A stretch of DNA of 64,000 nucleotides from Halomonas faecis. Lineage in GTDB: Bacteria > Pseudomonadota > Gammaproteobacteria > Pseudomonadales > Halomonadaceae. The position numbers and the translations under genes are program-made. Positions 63,342-64,000 of the stretch are shown one piece after another; positions within the stretch are counted from its first letter, which is position 1; each line of letters begins with the position of its first letter. The stretch lies in assembly GCF_010993975.1 (NCBI RefSeq), contig NZ_JAACZO010000058.1:124001-188000 (forward strand), in the 5' to 3' direction. The notes beneath the pieces were generated by a model. That model did not search any database. It worked only from the letters and a program-made list of their open reading frames with translations, and had not been told where the DNA came from.

Positions 63342-64000
63342 ATGACCAAGCGCTTTGCTCACAACGCCCTGCATGCCGCCATTGCCGGCGTCTCGACCCT
63401 GGCTCTGGCCGCCACCAGCCTGGGAGCCCTGGCGGCTCAGTCGATTACCGTGGGACATACCACATCGGATAGTTCGCACTATTCGGAAGGCATCGATGCC
63501 TTCGCGGCCAAGCTCGACGAGCTCAGTGGCGGCGAATTCACCGTGGAGGAGCACCCCTCCGGCGCCCTGGGCGGTGAACGCGCCATGATCGAGGGGTTGC
63601 AGATCGGCACCATCGACGTCGTCGTCACCTCGACCGGCCCGCTGGGCAACTTCGTCCCGGAAACCTATGTGCTCGACCTACCGTTCCTGTTCGAGGACTA
63701 CGACCAGGCTCGCTGCGTGCTGGATGGTGAGATCGGCCAGGAGCTGCTCGACCGGATGGGCAACCACGATCTGGTGGGGCTGGCCTGGACCGAGAATGGC
63801 TTTCGCCACCTGACCAACAGCCAGCGCGACGTGCAGACGCCGGAGGACGCCGAGGGGCTGAAGATCCGTACCATGGAGAACGAGATGCACATGGCGGCCT
63901 TCCGCGAGATGGACGTGCATCCCACGCCGATGGCCTTCCCCGAGCTCTTCACCGCGCTTCAACAGGGCACCGTGGACGGCCAGGAGAACCCCATTTCGGT
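63342..64000 (+). CDS. TRAP solute receptor, DctP family (3' end outside window)
   Basis: The first 219 codons of a periplasmic TRAP receptor; the frame stays open to the window edge. It begins MTKRFAHNALHAAIAGVS with a signal peptide to about residue 33 (LGALAAQ), then SGGEFTVEEHPSGALGGERAMIEGLQIGT-like family sequence, YVLDLPFLFEDYDQA, the conserved ENGFRHLTNS and GLKIRTMENEMH with the carboxylate-binding Arg, and TPMAFPELFTALQQGTVDGQENP. The tetronate genes upstream suggest a four-carbon sugar acid ligand. Permease genes presumably lie beyond the window. Confidence 0.92.
   Translation, partial: MTKRFAHNALHAAIAGVSTLALAATSLGALAAQSITVGHTTSDSSHYSEGIDAFAAKLDELSGGEFTVEEHPSGALGGERAMIEGLQIGTIDVVVTSTGPLGNFVPETYVLDLPFLFEDYDQARCVLDGEIGQELLDRMGNHDLVGLAWTENGFRHLTNSQRDVQTPEDAEGLKIRTMENEMHMAAFREMDVHPTPMAFPELFTALQQGTVDGQENPIS

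Overview
The window is about 64 kb of GC-rich, densely coded chromosome from a gammaproteobacterium, most likely a Halomonas-type moderate halophile (Halomonadaceae). The clearest sign is an intact teaA-teaB-teaC-teaD cluster (positions 9392-12973) whose binding protein matches my memory of the Halomonas elongata ectoine TRAP binding protein almost throughout. Gammaproteobacterial blocks agree with this: argH-lptM-lysA-dapF-DUF484-xerC-yigB, hemCDXY, and engB / cytochrome c4 / dsbA. I saw no rRNA, tRNA, CRISPR array, insertion sequence or prophage. Gene symbols rest on recognised protein families; no database search was run.

Layout. 1-9241 is housekeeping: malate synthase G (5' end outside the window), a hotdog thioesterase, a DUF423 membrane protein, thiS-thiG, trmB, an AEC permease, a copper-type pair (FixH-like protein plus SCO), an exported PHB depolymerase and an FKBP isomerase. 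9392-12973 is the ectoine transporter. 13076-18540 holds a TIGR02444 protein, a YheS-type ABC-F ATPase, dtd, a tandem universal stress protein, thiD and a YqaA-like protein. 18565-20545 is a TRAP permease pair without a binding protein. 20610-23771 holds an EEP-family protein, dsbA, cytochrome c4 and engB. 23779-29908 is a tightly overlapping lysine/arginine/recombinase block, including the small lipoprotein gene lptM. 30315-34858 is hemCDXY. 34959-41021 holds an MscS channel, two adjacent crcB genes, mgsA, gapA and a TauE-type permease.

The right third is three catabolic or biosynthetic modules. 41101-53213 is a myo-inositol locus: rpiR-iolG-iolB on the minus strand diverge from an ABC importer, a fused iolC, iolD, iolE and a second dehydrogenase. 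Two palindromes of the GGAA-N6-TTCC type lie in the divergent promoter region. 53234-57027 encodes an aspartokinase next to carboxynorspermidine decarboxylase and dehydrogenase, the aspartate-semialdehyde route to spermidine-type polyamines. 57210-64000 is a four-carbon sugar acid locus (LacI regulator, ltnD, otnK, otnC, otnI, denD and the start of a TRAP binding protein) with a double TAGCGCTA operator.

The most useful non-coding signals are the inositol and tetronate operators, two HexR-like boxes around the gapA promoter, a three-copy heptamer with a following hairpin between teaA and teaB, a 154-bp imperfect inverted-repeat element at 2611-2764, an eight-unit heptamer array at 15775-15830, and a duplicated double terminator at 5081-5245. 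I did not find a wholly new multi-gene system. The candidates nearest to undescribed are the FixH-like/SCO pair, the aspartokinase-polyamine cluster and the regulatory repeats.
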